64,000 nt of DNA, from positions 59,715 through 123,714 of the forward strand of contig CAZKBH010000006.1 in assembly GCA_964550795.1 (NCBI GenBank). The letters run 5' to 3'. Under the pieces are notes generated by a model. It worked only from the letters and a program-made list of their open reading frames with translations, was not told the origin of the DNA and did no database searches. This DNA comes from M3007 sp964550795 (GTDB lineage Bacteria > Bacteroidota > Bacteroidia > Chitinophagales > Saprospiraceae). Shown here piece after piece: positions 1 to 7,910 of the stretch. Numbering within the stretch: position 1 is the stretch's first letter; every line of letters starts with the position of its first letter. The position numbers and the translations under genes are program-made.

Positions 1-527
1 ATTTCCGGCGGCAAAATCACGCCGTTCAAATCAGGGCAATATTGAATGATGAAAAAATCCAGTAGTCCTTCAAACGACCGGCCAATCCGTTGGTCAATTT
101 CTGGCAAACCCTCGCTCCCAAATCGCTCCCATTGAATTAGGGCGTCTTCTCCGATTTGCTCTGCCCTGAGTTCATAAATTTCCCTAAAATGCGATTGATA
201 AAAACGCTCCACGTAGTCGCTGTATTTAGCAACATCGTGCTCTTCTTCCACCCGGCGACGCAAACTCCTGAAAAACAAGGCTTTAACTTGTTCCGTCAGC
301 GTGTCTGGATCAAAATCAAGCGCGTAAATGGGTTCGTAACGCTTTAATTCCACGCGTTGTTTCCCTTCAAAATGGAAGCCGCAGTGGTGGCAAAAAACAG
401 AGGGCAGCGGACTCTGCTCGTGGCAGGCCGGGCAGGGTTTCATGCGTTCGGCAATTTTATCACCGCAACGATTGCAGAATTTAGAGCCGGGTATAATGTC
501 GGCAGCGCAGTTGGGACAAAGATTCAT
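1..527 (-). CDS. Zinc-ribbon protein, C-terminus cut by window edge
   Basis: Reading from an ATG at 527 towards the left edge gives at least 175 codons with no stop, so the C-terminus lies outside the window. The first 55 residues hold four CxxC knuckles (CPNC, CNRC, CPAC, CHHC) that form two zinc ribbons of the double zinc-ribbon type. The rest is a mostly helical, charged region with no domain I recognise. Zinc-ribbon N-termini of this kind usually mediate protein or nucleic-acid contacts; the function of this protein is unknown. It is transcribed leftwards, away from the palindromic repeats at 640-731. Confidence 0.8.
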   Translation of the reverse strand, partial: MNLCPNCAADIIPGSKFCNRCGDKIAERMKPCPACHEQSPLPSVFCHHCGFHFEGKQRVELKRYEPIYALDFDPDTLTEQVKALFFRSLRRRVEEEHDVAKYSDYVERFYQSHFREIYELRAEQIGEDALIQWERFGSEGLPEIDQRIGRSFEGLLDFFIIQYCPDLNGVILPPE

Positions 528-639
528 GGCTTTTAATAAAGTTGAATCGTGGAATTCACGCTGCAAATATAAAACAAATAGTTTTTATTGTTTGAAATAA
601 TTTGTTTTTTTTGGCTTATTGCTGACGGCTTCGTCCTGC

Positions 640-731
640 GTATCCCGGAACGCTGTTCCGGGCGTATTCCCGCCCCCACGCCCGGAACAGCGTTCCGGGA
701 TACATTTACACGGAACAGCGTTCCGGGATAC
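640..731. repeat. Palindromic GGAACGCTGTTCC repeat cluster
   Basis: A perfect 26-bp inverted repeat (640-665 with 678-703, 12-base loop) is built around the core CGGAACGCTGTTCCG. A third partial copy lies at 711-731. Each arm is itself nearly palindromic. The cluster begins just past the msrA stop codon, between two genes both transcribed leftwards. It has no T-tract, so it looks like a dispersed intergenic repeat rather than a simple terminator. Confidence 0.8.
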
Positions 732-734
732 ATA

Positions 735-1394
735 TTATTTCAGCAAATTAGGGAATTGCGCTTTCATCCGGTTTAAGCGCGGGATGGAAACATTGCGCAC
801 ATAGCCGTTTTGTGGGTTGTTTTTTTCGTAGTTCTGGTGGTAGGCTTCTGCCGGGTAAAACACCTTGAACGCCTCAATAATGACCGCAATGGGTTTTTCA
901 TACTTACCCGATTCGTCCAACTGTTTTTTGTATTGCACGGCGAGGCTGTGCTCGTTTTCGTTTCGGTAAAAAATCACAGAACGGTAGGAATCACCTTTGT
1001 CGGGGCCCTGGCCATTCACTTGGGTGGGGTCTTGTGAAGCGAAATAAACCTCCAGCAGGGTCTGGTAGGAAATGATGTTTGGGTCGTAGTACACTTGCAC
1101 GGTTTCAGTGTGGCCGGTGGTGTGGGTACAAACCTCTTCATAGGTCGGATTTTCGGTATGACCGCCCGAGTAGCCGGATTCGGCCTCTTTAACCCCTTTC
1201 AGACTTTCAAAAATGGCTTCAACACACCAAAAACACCCGGAAGCAAATACGGCGGTGTCTAATTTTCCATACACCGTTGTATCTGGGTGAGCGGTATCGG
1301 CATTGGCTTTTTCAACTGGTTTGCCAGAAAATACGTCGCAGGAATACAACAATGCAGTGAGGGTGAGCAGGGAAAAAATGATTTTTTTTGACAT
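735..1394 (-). CDS. msrA: Peptide-methionine (S)-S-oxide reductase MsrA, lipoprotein
   Basis: MsrA reduces methionine-S-sulfoxide in oxidised proteins. The 219-residue protein carries the catalytic GCFWCVE motif (Cys about 54), followed by GYSGG and the usual His-Glu-rich stretch (CTHTTGHTE). The start at 1394 is chosen because it opens directly on a lipoprotein signal (hydrophobic stretch ending LLYSC, Cys19). The longer upstream frame lacks this and runs into trmD. The enzyme should therefore be lipid-anchored and act outside the cytoplasm. It lies downstream of trmD on the same strand, about 100 bases away. No MsrB domain is fused. Confidence 0.95.
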   Translation of the reverse strand: MSKKIIFSLLTLTALLYSCDVFSGKPVEKANADTAHPDTTVYGKLDTAVFASGCFWCVEAIFESLKGVKEAESGYSGGHTENPTYEEVCTHTTGHTETVQVYYDPNIISYQTLLEVYFASQDPTQVNGQGPDKGDSYRSVIFYRNENEHSLAVQYKKQLDESGKYEKPIAVIIEAFKVFYPAEAYHQNYEKNNPQNGYVRNVSIPRLNRMKAQFPNLLK

Positions 1395-1492
1395 GGTTGG
1401 GTGATTTTTAATTTCGTGAAGTTGATTGCACCGTGCCCTTAAATAAAAGAGTGTTAAGTGGGCAAAATCGGTTCTCTGGCAGGGGTTTGTCA

Positions 1493-2185
1493 CTACGCTC
1501 CTTTCTGGTACTGTTCCCACAGATCGGGGCGGCGGCTTTGGGTTCTTTCCAAACTTTGCTCGTAGCGCCATTCGCCAATGTTTTTTTCATGGCCGGAAAG
1601 CAGGATTTCTGGTACGGCCATTCCTTCCCAAACTGCCGGACGGGTGTACACCGGAGGTGCCAGCAAATCATCCTGAAAACTGTCGAAAAGTGCCGAGGTT
1701 TCATCGTTGAGTACCCCGGGAATTAGCCGCCCCACGGAGTCCACAATCACCGCAGCCGCCAGTTCACCACCCGAAAGCACGTAATCTCCGATGCTGATTT
1801 CCAAGGTAACATATTTTTGGCGAATGCGTTCATCAATGCCTTTGTAATGTCCGCAGATGATGATCAGATTTCCCTTCATACTCAATTGATTACAAAGGTT
1901 TTGCTCAAGTCGTTGACCATCGGGACTGGTATAAATAATGGCATCATAACTGCGTTCTGCGAGCAATTTTTCGATACAGGCGGCTAAGGGTTCCGGCCGC
2001 ATCACCATACCAGCGCCGCCGCCAAATTGGTAATCATCCACCTGACGATTTTTACCCAATCCAAAATCACGCAATTGGTGCAAATAAACCTCCAGCAGGC
2101 CTTTGTCTTTGGCGCGTTGCATGATGGAGTGATTAAGCGGACTTTCCAGAAGTTCCGGGAGCACAGAGATAATATCGAATCGCAT
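1493..2185 (-). CDS. trmD: tRNA (guanine37-N1)-methyltransferase TrmD
   Basis: TrmD methylates G37 next to the anticodon and so prevents +1 frameshifting. The 230-residue length is typical. Family motifs are in place: GGGAGMVMRPEPL near residues 55-67, CGHYKGIDER at 111-120, and the trefoil-knot SAM site IGDYVLSGGELAA at 132-144. The C-terminal helical domain ends with RRPDLWEQY, as in other TrmD proteins. The usual rpsP-rimM-trmD-rplS operon partners are absent here, so trmD stands apart from the ribosomal cluster, as it often does in Bacteroidota. Confidence 0.97.
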   Translation of the reverse strand: MRFDIISVLPELLESPLNHSIMQRAKDKGLLEVYLHQLRDFGLGKNRQVDDYQFGGGAGMVMRPEPLAACIEKLLAERSYDAIIYTSPDGQRLEQNLCNQLSMKGNLIIICGHYKGIDERIRQKYVTLEISIGDYVLSGGELAAAVIVDSVGRLIPGVLNDETSALFDSFQDDLLAPPVYTRPAVWEGMAVPEILLSGHEKNIGEWRYEQSLERTQSRRPDLWEQYQKGA

Positions 2186-2246
2186 AGTGGGGCGAAGGTC
2201 GGCAAAAATGCCAATTGGCGGTGGTGTACAATATTCTGAAACCTTA

Positions 2247-2286
2247 TAAAAAGCGCGCCGCGCACTCAGAAGAGTACGCGGCGCGC
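2247..2286 (-). terminator. Rho-independent terminator of the TonB-dependent receptor gene
   Basis: A perfect 10-bp GC stem (GCGCGCCGCG at 2253-2262 with its complement at 2277-2286) is followed on the minus strand by TTTTTATAA. It lies about 70 bases past the receptor stop codon and before the trmD start. Confidence 0.75.
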
Positions 2287-2355
2287 AAATATTTGCTATC
2301 GGATGATTTGTCCTGTTCGGACATCTCTGCGATAGATTTAGGTATGAACCTTAGC

Positions 2356-5300
2356 TTAGAAGTTCAAACGAAGGCCCAACTGTGCCTGCCAAATCGAGCT
2401 AATAATACCTGATTCGTCAATGTTCCAAACCGTATTGGTTGGTTTTCTGAACGTGAATTCAGGATTTCCAGTGCTTGAGTTATTGCCTTTGTAGGTGATC
2501 AGGTTGTAATTGTCGTTTGAAACGAAGAAACGACGACCCCAATCAGCTTTCAACATATTGCCGAAGTTGAAGATGTCCAAAGAAATTTGAACACCACGCT
2601 TGCGACCACCCATTTCGATGTTGAATTCCTGCATCACTTTCACGTCGAAGATGTTGGTGAAAGGAGTCCGGCGGGCATTGCGTTCAGCGTAGTTGCCGCG
2701 ATTGGCTTTCAGGTACTCATCCCCTTCGATAAACTCATTCAAGGCAGACCACTGTTCAGCAGCAGTACCCAAAACATTGTCATTCACCAGATTGATATCA
2801 GACAGTTGTTCAGGGATGTAAATCAGGTCTTGACCGTTGGCGTTGCTGTTTCTAACCAGATTGCCAGAATACGTGTAAGAGAAACGTTGTCCAGATTCGC
2901 CTGTGTAGAACACGGAGAAAGTGGTTGCGCCACCCATTTTAGAACCGTAACGGATGGTTTTAGACGCGAAAGCGATTACGCGTGAACCCAAATCGAAATC
3001 AGAGTACGAGAGTGGCAAGGTGTTTTGACCGTTTACACTTTCGTTGAATAACCAGTTAGAGGAGTTCTGCGAAGAAGTACCGTCATTGATGGTTCTGGTT
3101 TGGCCGTACGTGTAGGCCAAAGAACCTACCCAGCCATTGGTGAATGGCTTTTGCAGTTGAGCGGTAAGGCTGTAAGTATTGCCCTGGTTAGTGTTGTAGC
3201 CCAAAATCGCATCCGTAAACTGATTACTGATGAACGTATTTGGGTAAACATTGCGATTATCAGGACCACCTTGCAAAGTGGTAGTAGGTTGAGTACGGTT
3301 GACATTCTGGTAAACGATGTTGTTCAAGGTTTTGGAGTAAATACCTTCCAAGGTACCAACCAAGCCTAAAGGCAACTTAGCGTCGAGTGCCAAGCTGGTA
3401 CGGAACGTTTGTGGGTATTTAAAATCCTTGGCGAACAAGTCAATCTGCGCTGCACTGGCAGTTTTACCAAAATCTTCGTTCGTGTACTGATTGTTGATAT
3501 CCGGAGAGTACACGAAATCTGGAGTATTGTTAATGTCAGTAGCAGTAGCGGTTACCGATGCCAACAATACGCCGTTGTTGGTGAACATACCACCTGGCCA
3601 TACGAAAGGAATACGGCTGGTGAAAACACCTGCGCCACCACGCAACACCAGGCTGCGGTCGCCATTTACGTCAAAATTGAAGCCCAAACGTGGGGAGAAC
3701 AACAACTGTGTGGCTGGAGACTTGCCTGCAACTGCGCCGCGGAGATCATACCCTGCAGCAGCCATTTTTTGTCCTTCTGTTTCATTAAATTTTGTTGCTT
3801 CGGTTGGATTGTCCAGGAACATTGGAATATCTACGCGCAAGCCCAGGGAAGCCGTGAATCTTTTGCTGAAGGAGTACTTGTCTTGTGCGTAGAAGCCCAA
3901 CTGAAGTGCTTTAAAATCAGCTGCTGCTTGAGCACCGTCTTCCGCGATATCGCCATCAATCAGCGAGTAGGTGCGGTTGTATAGGTTTGGCCGTTCTCCG
4001 TTCAGGAATGCATCCAGCGTGCCGTAACGATACACACCATAAGATTGACGAATGAACAAATTGTACATGTCAAAAAACTCATTGTGTGTACCAAAAGTCA
4101 ATTGGTGTTTGCCTTTGTAAATGTTGAAATTGTTGGTCAGGGTGAAAATCTTCTGCTCCAAAATGTTTGCAGTCGAAAACTGTTCACTACCTGCCTGGAT
4201 AGAGCCAGCGCCGTCAATGATATTGAGGAACGGACGTGGAGAACCCACCGGATCACGGTCGTCATTCACATTTGTGAAGCTGACGATCAGGTTGTTCGAT
4301 TTATTGCTTCCCACCACACTGTTCAATTCAACTGCAGTCGAATTGGTAACGGATGGGAACATAATCCCTGCATTTGAAAAGCGGAGCAGGTTGTTGGAGG
4401 AGCTTTGTGATCCAAGTGATTCGCCTTGCGTGTAGCTGTGGCGAACCATCAATTTGTGGTTTTTAGACAGGTTGAAATCCAGGCGAGCAAGGATTTTTGC
4501 ACCATTCAGTTTATCTGTTTTTTCGAGATAATCTCTGCCAGTGTAACCAAGTGCGTTCAGGCGATCTGCCAACTGCTCAATTTTTGCCTGATCTTTCGTG
4601 TTGCCGTTGTAGTTGGCAAAATCGAAAGGTTGTGGCGTTTCGTTGCGCTGTATCTCAGCGTTTACGAAGATAAATACCTTGTTTTTAACAATTGGTGCGC
4701 CAATCCGGAAACCAAAAGTATTGGCTACAAAATCAGGCAATTTGCGCTGTGCTCTTGAAAGGGTGTCGGGCAAAGAAACTTTCAAGCCAGACAAGTTTTC
4801 GTTCCGGGTGAAATAGTAAACAGAGCCTTCTATTTCATTGGAACCGCCGCGGGTTACCGCGTTGATACCACCACCGGAGAAACCGCTGAGTTTTACGTCA
4901 TAAGGAGCAACTACTACGTTGATTTGTTCGATGGCGTCTGGAGAAATCGGGGAAATACCCGTTTGACCACCGTTGGTACCAGAAGCAGCCAGACCAAATA
5001 CGTCGTTGTTTACAGCACCGTCAATGTAGATCGAGTTGAAACGGTTGTTGGCGCCAGCAATGCTGATGATATTGTCGCCACGGATACTCGCCTGTGGTGT
5101 CAAACGGGCGTAGTCGGTCAAATCACGATTTACGGTTGGAAGCACGTTGATTCCCTCTTCGCTGATGTCCGTAGAAGCACCATTTTTTTCAGTGTTCAAC
5201 AGGCTTTTTTTAGCCGTAACGAGCACTTCGCTGAGGATTTCAGCATCGTCGTCCAGTTTAGATTCGTACACATACGTTTGCCCCAAAGAGAGGTAAACGT

Positions 5301-5589
5301 TTTCCTTAACTTGCTCCTTGTAGCCTGTGTAAGCTACCCGGATGGTGTAAGGGCCGCCGACGCGCAAACCGTTCAGGTTGAACCGTCCGTCCGCACGCGT
5401 AGCGGTTCCGTAGGTTGTTCCAGATGGTTCGTGTTTGGCGATTACGGTTGCACCGATCAGTCCCTCTCCATTGGCATCCGTGAGCAGGCCAGCCATGGCG
5501 GAAGAAGTTGAACCTTGTGCAAAAATTTGATTGGTAGCAAGCAGCGTTAGGATAACGCTCGCGACCAGAATTTTGGAAAAATTCCTCAT
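2356..5589 (-). CDS. TonB-dependent outer-membrane receptor, Oar-like
   Basis: A 1077-residue outer-membrane beta-barrel transporter or receptor. The order is: a Sec signal peptide (residues 1-26, cleaved near IFAQ), an N-terminal carboxypeptidase-regulatory-like beta-sandwich (about 30-110, with the typical GEGLIGATV and TRADGRFNLNGL strands), a plug domain (about 120-260, including the INVVVAPYDVKLSGFSGGG segment), then a long barrel ending in an aromatic strand, LGLRLNF. The substrate cannot be read from sequence. No SusD-like partner is adjacent, which argues against a classical glycan Sus pair and fits the Oar/adhesin-type receptors. The start at 5589 is chosen because it begins at the signal peptide; a longer frame upstream lacks one. 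A terminator follows at 2247-2286. Confidence 0.9.
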   Translation of the reverse strand: MRNFSKILVASVILTLLATNQIFAQGSTSSAMAGLLTDANGEGLIGATVIAKHEPSGTTYGTATRADGRFNLNGLRVGGPYTIRVAYTGYKEQVKENVYLSLGQTYVYESKLDDDAEILSEVLVTAKKSLLNTEKNGASTDISEEGINVLPTVNRDLTDYARLTPQASIRGDNIISIAGANNRFNSIYIDGAVNNDVFGLAASGTNGGQTGISPISPDAIEQINVVVAPYDVKLSGFSGGGINAVTRGGSNEIEGSVYYFTRNENLSGLKVSLPDTLSRAQRKLPDFVANTFGFRIGAPIVKNKVFIFVNAEIQRNETPQPFDFANYNGNTKDQAKIEQLADRLNALGYTGRDYLEKTDKLNGAKILARLDFNLSKNHKLMVRHSYTQGESLGSQSSSNNLLRFSNAGIMFPSVTNSTAVELNSVVGSNKSNNLIVSFTNVNDDRDPVGSPRPFLNIIDGAGSIQAGSEQFSTANILEQKIFTLTNNFNIYKGKHQLTFGTHNEFFDMYNLFIRQSYGVYRYGTLDAFLNGERPNLYNRTYSLIDGDIAEDGAQAAADFKALQLGFYAQDKYSFSKRFTASLGLRVDIPMFLDNPTEATKFNETEGQKMAAAGYDLRGAVAGKSPATQLLFSPRLGFNFDVNGDRSLVLRGGAGVFTSRIPFVWPGGMFTNNGVLLASVTATATDINNTPDFVYSPDINNQYTNEDFGKTASAAQIDLFAKDFKYPQTFRTSLALDAKLPLGLVGTLEGIYSKTLNNIVYQNVNRTQPTTTLQGGPDNRNVYPNTFISNQFTDAILGYNTNQGNTYSLTAQLQKPFTNGWVGSLAYTYGQTRTINDGTSSQNSSNWLFNESVNGQNTLPLSYSDFDLGSRVIAFASKTIRYGSKMGGATTFSVFYTGESGQRFSYTYSGNLVRNSNANGQDLIYIPEQLSDINLVNDNVLGTAAEQWSALNEFIEGDEYLKANRGNYAERNARRTPFTNIFDVKVMQEFNIEMGGRKRGVQISLDIFNFGNMLKADWGRRFFVSNDNYNLITYKGNNSSTGNPEFTFRKPTNTVWNIDESGIISSIWQAQLGLRLNF

Positions 5590-5629
5590 ACGAAATTTGA
5601 TTGGTGTGAATAAGTTGAAATTTCGGCGG

Positions 5630-5637
5630 CGAAAGTA
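5630..5637 (-). promoter_or_regulatory. Candidate -7 element for the TonB-dependent receptor
   Basis: The minus strand reads TACTTTCG, one base from the Bacteroidota TAnnTTTG element, and lies about 40 bases upstream of the receptor start. No clear TTTG -33 box is visible. Confidence 0.35.
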
Positions 5638-5724
5638 CGCCATGCATGTTAACAGACGATTAAGTTTTGTCTGTTTTTGACAAATGTGCATATTATCTGC
5701 CCTTCCCAGTCGGCGAGTTTTAGC

Positions 5725-5732
5725 TACTTTTG
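5725..5732 (+). promoter_or_regulatory. Candidate TAnnTTTG promoter for the lamin-tail protein
   Basis: TACTTTTG lies 216 bases upstream of the start at 5948, inside the 358-base divergent intergenic region 5590-5947. The distance is long, so assignment to this gene is tentative. Confidence 0.3.
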
Positions 5733-5881
5733 GGCCGGAATAACGCAATACGATTACAGATCATAGAGAATCATAAAATTGCGTATTCTGCCAAAATGTA
5801 AAGTGTTTTGGGGTTTCTATAGCCAACACAGAGTGGTATTGAACACAGCAGGATTATAGTCACCTCAAAATCAGGCATTTG

Positions 5882-5922
5882 CCTCACTCAAATCATCAAA
5901 ATCAAAAGAATCACAGTATAAT
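5882..5922. repeat. Dispersed AATCAxxAAAATCA-type repeat, minus orientation
   Basis: The stretch is a run of AATCATC, AAATCAAA and GAATCACAGT units. Read on the minus strand, it resembles the plus-strand repeat at 56204-56270 (GTGATTxTTxTGATTTxxxTGATTTGA). The similarity is by eye. It sits just upstream of the lamin-tail gene. Confidence 0.45.
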
Positions 5923-5947
5923 GACACCAAAGTCAAAATTTTAAAGC

Positions 5948-7669
5948 ATGAAAAAAATTATCCTGGCCCTACTGCTCTTGATGAGCATCCTGACTTCGGC
6001 AAACGCCCAAGTAATCATCACTGAAATCATGTATAATCCTCCAGAAAGCGGAACCGACTCGCTGGAATACATCGAACTGCACAACTTCAACAACATGCCC
6101 GCCGATATTTCCGGCTGGACCTTTACGCAGGGGGTCACGCACACCTTCGCTGCGGGCACGATAATGCCGCCTGGTGGCTACCTCGTTCTGGCCAAAAGTG
6201 CCAGCGCGTTTCAATCTGTTTTTGGTTTTGCCCCTACCGTCTGGGAGAGTGGAGCGCTTATTAACAGCCCGGGTGAAGACATCGAACTGAGCAATGCGGC
6301 TGGTGCGGTAATTGATTATGTGGACTATAAAAACGCCGCACCCTGGCCCCTTGAAGCCAACGGCATGGGTTCATCGCTCGTGCTCTGCGATTTTAATTCC
6401 GACAATTCTTTGCCTGCAAACTGGCAAGCAGCTTCCACAGGGACTGGTATCATTATCAATGGTAATGAGGTAAAAGGCAACCCCGGCGCAGCATCTGGAT
6501 GTACTGGTGCAAATGAAATAACAGCAGTGGATGATACATTTTCAGTTCCATCAGACGTGCCAACATTTCTTAATGTACAAGGCAATGATTTGATTATCAA
6601 CGCCCTTACGCAGTTTATTATCGTAACGCCTCCTACGCAGGGCAGCGCAACGGTGAGCGGCAGTGGAATTACCTATCAGCCAAACGCAGGGTATTGTGGC
6701 GCGGACGAGTTTACCTACCAAATTTGTGATGCAGTAGGCTGCGATGAGGCCACCGTTACCATCAATGTGAAATGTTATCCTGCCCTCAGCATCGGAGAAG
6801 TGACGGGTGAAAACCAAGATGGTACGGCTACTTCACTCAACACAGATTGTGCACTTACCGGCACGGTGTACGGCGTGAATCTTCGTCCAATTAACAACAG
6901 TCAACCTTCGCTGCTTTTCACCATCATTGATGATAATGGTGATGGAATTGCAGTTTCCACGCTCGGCGGCACATTTGGCTACACGGTGCAGGAAAAAGAT
7001 AAGGTAACGGTGCGCGGAAGCATCGGTCAGTTCAATGGCCAAACAGAAATCCGCCCGGATACAATCCTTAAAATTTCTTCTGACAACCCGCTTTTGGCCC
7101 CAAGCGTTGTAACGGCTTTGTCGGAAGCAACCGAGTCTAAACTGGTTAAAATCAATAATTTACGATTCGTTGATCCTGCGGAATGGACCACGGGTTCGGG
7201 CGGCAGCGGCTTCAACGTCCGCGTGGTATCTGACAATAATCCACAAGACACCATTTTGCTTCGTATTGACCGCGACGTAGAGACTTATGATGCTCCGGTG
7301 CCTGCAGAGCCTTTTGACCTCACAGGGATTGGTGGCCAGTTTGACCCGACAAATCCGTACACTTCCGGGTACCAAATTTTGCCACGGTACAACCCGGATA
7401 TCAGCACCATCACCATTGGAACCAAAGAGGTTGATTTTAGCCGCTTTGTGCTTGTTTCACCCAATCCGGTTACAACCATGCTCAACGTTGAGATGTCCAC
7501 CTCGTTTGATCGCTTGACCCTGTTGAACCCAAAAGGGCAGTTTGTCAAAACGTACTACAAGCCTGGGCCTCAGCAGAAAGTGGATGTTTCGCTGTACAAA
7601 CCCGGCATTTATTTTATCCGTTTTGAAAAAGGCGGTAAAACCTGGACGACCCGTTTTGTGAAGCAGTAA
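5948..7669 (+). CDS. Lamin-tail-domain protein with T9SS type A sorting signal
   Basis: A 573-residue secreted protein of unknown role. A signal peptide (cleaved after SANA) leads into a lamin-tail domain (about 21-155, opening VIITEIMYNPP and containing LEYIELHN and PPGGYLVLAKS). A cadherin/Big-type beta-sandwich follows (about 190-275, with ITYQPNAGYCGADEFTYQIC), then an OB-fold-like segment (about 285-480). It ends with a T9SS type A C-terminal domain (about 500-573: VSPNPVTTMLNVE through GIYFIRF). Such proteins are exported by the type IX system and kept on, or released from, the cell surface; some lamin-tail proteins are linked to nucleases, but no nuclease domain is seen. The gene is single, divergent from the TonB receptor. 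Confidence 0.88.
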   Translation: MKKIILALLLLMSILTSANAQVIITEIMYNPPESGTDSLEYIELHNFNNMPADISGWTFTQGVTHTFAAGTIMPPGGYLVLAKSASAFQSVFGFAPTVWESGALINSPGEDIELSNAAGAVIDYVDYKNAAPWPLEANGMGSSLVLCDFNSDNSLPANWQAASTGTGIIINGNEVKGNPGAASGCTGANEITAVDDTFSVPSDVPTFLNVQGNDLIINALTQFIIVTPPTQGSATVSGSGITYQPNAGYCGADEFTYQICDAVGCDEATVTINVKCYPALSIGEVTGENQDGTATSLNTDCALTGTVYGVNLRPINNSQPSLLFTIIDDNGDGIAVSTLGGTFGYTVQEKDKVTVRGSIGQFNGQTEIRPDTILKISSDNPLLAPSVVTALSEATESKLVKINNLRFVDPAEWTTGSGGSGFNVRVVSDNNPQDTILLRIDRDVETYDAPVPAEPFDLTGIGGQFDPTNPYTSGYQILPRYNPDISTITIGTKEVDFSRFVLVSPNPVTTMLNVEMSTSFDRLTLLNPKGQFVKTYYKPGPQQKVDVSLYKPGIYFIRFEKGGKTWTTRFVKQ

Positions 7670-7713
7670 TTGTAGGGAGGCACCCCTTGTTCTGTGGGGA
7701 TATAATGTTGATG

Positions 7714-7909
7714 GGGTTTATTGGGTTGATAAAGGTTTATAGGGTTGATGAAGGTTTATAGGGTTGATGGTTTTTGCTCAAAAAGGTTAGCATTCGCCTC
7801 TTTTAGCACAATCTCATCAACCTTCATCAACCTTCATCAACCCTATAAACCTTCATCAACCCTATAAACCTTCATCAACCCTATAAACCTTCATCAACCT
7901 TCATCAACC
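7714..7909. repeat. Inverted pair of tandem repeat arrays (AAGGTTTATAGGGTTGATG unit)
   Basis: A left array (7714-7770) repeats the 19-base unit AAGGTTTATAGGGTTGATG about three times. A right array (7815-7909) carries the reverse complement about five times, with shorter TTCATCAACC steps between. The two arrays face each other across a unique spacer of about 44 bases and could form a long stem. They fill the gap between two convergent genes and abut the TamL stop codon. The same unit recurs at 19735-19812. Confidence 0.85.
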
Positions 7910-7910
7910 T

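Noticed and set aside
735..1571. Longer msrA start overlapping trmD
   Set aside because: The extra 59 residues precede a perfect lipoprotein signal, which must be N-terminal.
7714..7909. Possible CRISPR array
   Set aside because: The 19-base unit repeats head to tail with no unique spacers, and the second block is in reverse orientation. This is a tandem/inverted repeat, not CRISPR.
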